A stretch of 64,000 nt of DNA from Amycolatopsis tucumanensis. GTDB lineage: Bacteria > Actinomycetota > Actinomycetes > Mycobacteriales > Pseudonocardiaceae. Each line of letters begins with the position of its first letter. The stretch's first letter is position 1. A program made the position numbers and the translations under genes. The DNA is taken from assembly GCF_021654135.1 (NCBI RefSeq), contig NZ_JAKGSD010000001.1, positions 671,748 through 735,747 on the forward strand, read 5' to 3'. The notes under the pieces are model-generated. The model was not told the DNA's origin. It did no database searches and saw only the letters and a program-made list of their open reading frames with translations. This document shows, piece after piece, positions 63,439 through 64,000 of this stretch.

Positions 63439-63816
63439 ATGGCCGAGACCTGGCGACCGCTGCACGCGTGCCACTACACCGAGCAGGTCTTCGGCTTGCT
63501 CGGCAAGCGCTGGACCGGGTTGCTCATCGACCTGTTGTTGCAGCGGCCGGCCCGGTTCAGCGAGCTGGCCGCCGCGGTTCCGCAGCTGTCGCGGCGAGTG
63601 CTCACCGAACGGCTGACCGAGCTCCAGGAAGCCGGGCTGGTCCTGCGTGAGGTGGAACCCGGTCCACCCGTCGCCGTCTCTTACCGCCTCACCGAACGTG
63701 GCGAAGCTCTGGGTCCGGCGATGGATGCGCTGCGCGTCTGGGCGGGTGCTCCGACGGACGCGGAAGGACGCGCCCTTCCGCTCACCGCTGCGGAACACGA
63801 CGTCGAAACTGCCTGA
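63439..63816 (+). CDS. HxlR-family transcriptional regulator
   Basis: 125-residue winged-helix protein. Cys11 in LHACHYTEQVFGLLGKRWT is the common sensing cysteine of this family; FSELAAAVPQLSRRVLTERLTELQEAGLV is the DNA-binding helix and wing. HxlR proteins respond to aldehydes, quinones or disulfide stress. The shared promoter element points to control of itself and of the isochorismatase/LLM operon. Confidence 0.9.
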   Translation: MAETWRPLHACHYTEQVFGLLGKRWTGLLIDLLLQRPARFSELAAAVPQLSRRVLTERLTELQEAGLVLREVEPGPPVAVSYRLTERGEALGPAMDALRVWAGAPTDAEGRALPLTAAEHDVETA

Positions 63817-63818
63817 TG

Positions 63819-64000
63819 TCAGGACTTTTCGATGGCGAGTCGTTCCCGCAGCCGACGGTTCTCCTCGCGCAGGTCCTCGACCTCCGTGCTGAGCCGACCC
63901 AGTGCGCGCTCGAGTTCGGCCCGCGTCCAGCGCGGCGTGATGTGCTGCGGGCAGTCCCAGTCGTAGCCGTGCACCCGCACCACGACGACCCGTTCGACGT
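63819..64000 (-). CDS. Partial pyridoxamine-phosphate-oxidase-fold protein, coiled-coil tail
   Basis: Only the last 60 codons are in the window. VRVHGYDWDCPQHITPRWT matches the end of the flavin-fold protein at 49104, then LSTEVEDLREENRRLRERLA forms a coiled-coil heptad tail that the paralog lacks. Stop TGA at 63819-63821, just past the HxlR stop (convergent). The 5' part lies beyond the right edge. Confidence 0.75.
   Translation of the reverse strand, partial: VERVVVVRVHGYDWDCPQHITPRWTRAELERALGRLSTEVEDLREENRRLRERLAIEKS

Overview
The window is about 72% G+C, densely packed, and rich in GTG starts and 4-base ATGA/GTGA gene overlaps. Its gene content is actinobacterial: F420/LLM-type oxidoreductases, a mycofactocin-type SDR, DUF5313, an MSMEG_6728-type protein, a WXG-like RHS toxin and a heterodimeric lycopene cyclase. 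I infer a chromosomal piece of a Pseudonocardiaceae-like organism (Amycolatopsis or a relative); no species marker is present.

Layout. 1-6.4 kb: an amidohydrolase cut by the left edge, two OhrR-type MarR regulators with palindromic operators, several alpha/beta hydrolases, a Dps ferritin and a DUF5313 membrane protein. 5.7-10.4 kb: a minus-strand operon of hydantoinase/oxoprolinase A, a HExxH protein, a permease and a hydrolase. 10.5-14.4 kb: a LacI regulator and FAD oxidoreductase divergent from a Tat-exported beta-propeller glycosidase, with two LacI-type palindromes between. 14.4-20.1 kb: HdeD, then an RHS toxin with a deaminase-like tip and an overlapping immunity gene. 20.2-22.2 kb: a secreted GH43 enzyme and an isocitrate lyase/PEP mutase family enzyme. 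22.3-28.6 kb: an aromatic-carotenoid operon (crtI, crtB, crtYc, crtYd, crtT, crtU, Rieske protein) lacking crtE. 28.64-29.17 kb: an intergenic array of six degenerate hairpin repeats. 29.2-31.4 kb: small housekeeping-type genes. 31.6-32.0 kb: tRNA-Leu(GAG), whose 3' end overlaps a serine-recombinase remnant fused to a broken marR, the scar of an integrative element. 32-42 kb: hydrolases, LLM and disulfide oxidoreductases, a decayed operon (TPP enzyme, SDR, epoxide hydrolase) and a short UvrA paralog.

42.3-63.8 kb is a large aromatic catabolic region. A minus-strand pair (class III dioxygenase-like, degenerate class II aldolase) diverges from a plus-strand meta-cleavage lower pathway (broken acylating acetaldehyde dehydrogenase, frame-scrambled 4-hydroxy-2-oxovalerate aldolase, semialdehyde dehydrogenase, hydratase, decarboxylase, tautomerase), then a flavin-fold protein and a cNMP-domain histidine kinase. 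Facing it are a minus-strand LLM/LLM/isochorismatase operon and a ten-gene minus-strand operon (MDR, FAA hydrolase, SDR, extradiol dioxygenase, SRPBCC, NTF2-like, FAD monooxygenase, second extradiol dioxygenase, IclR, SDR). GntR and HxlR regulators sit at its head.

The HxlR gene and the distant isochorismatase gene share a promoter element, which suggests one regulon. The likely logic is ring hydroxylation, extradiol cleavage, then meta-pathway processing. The substrate is unknown, and the last two steps look inactivated here.
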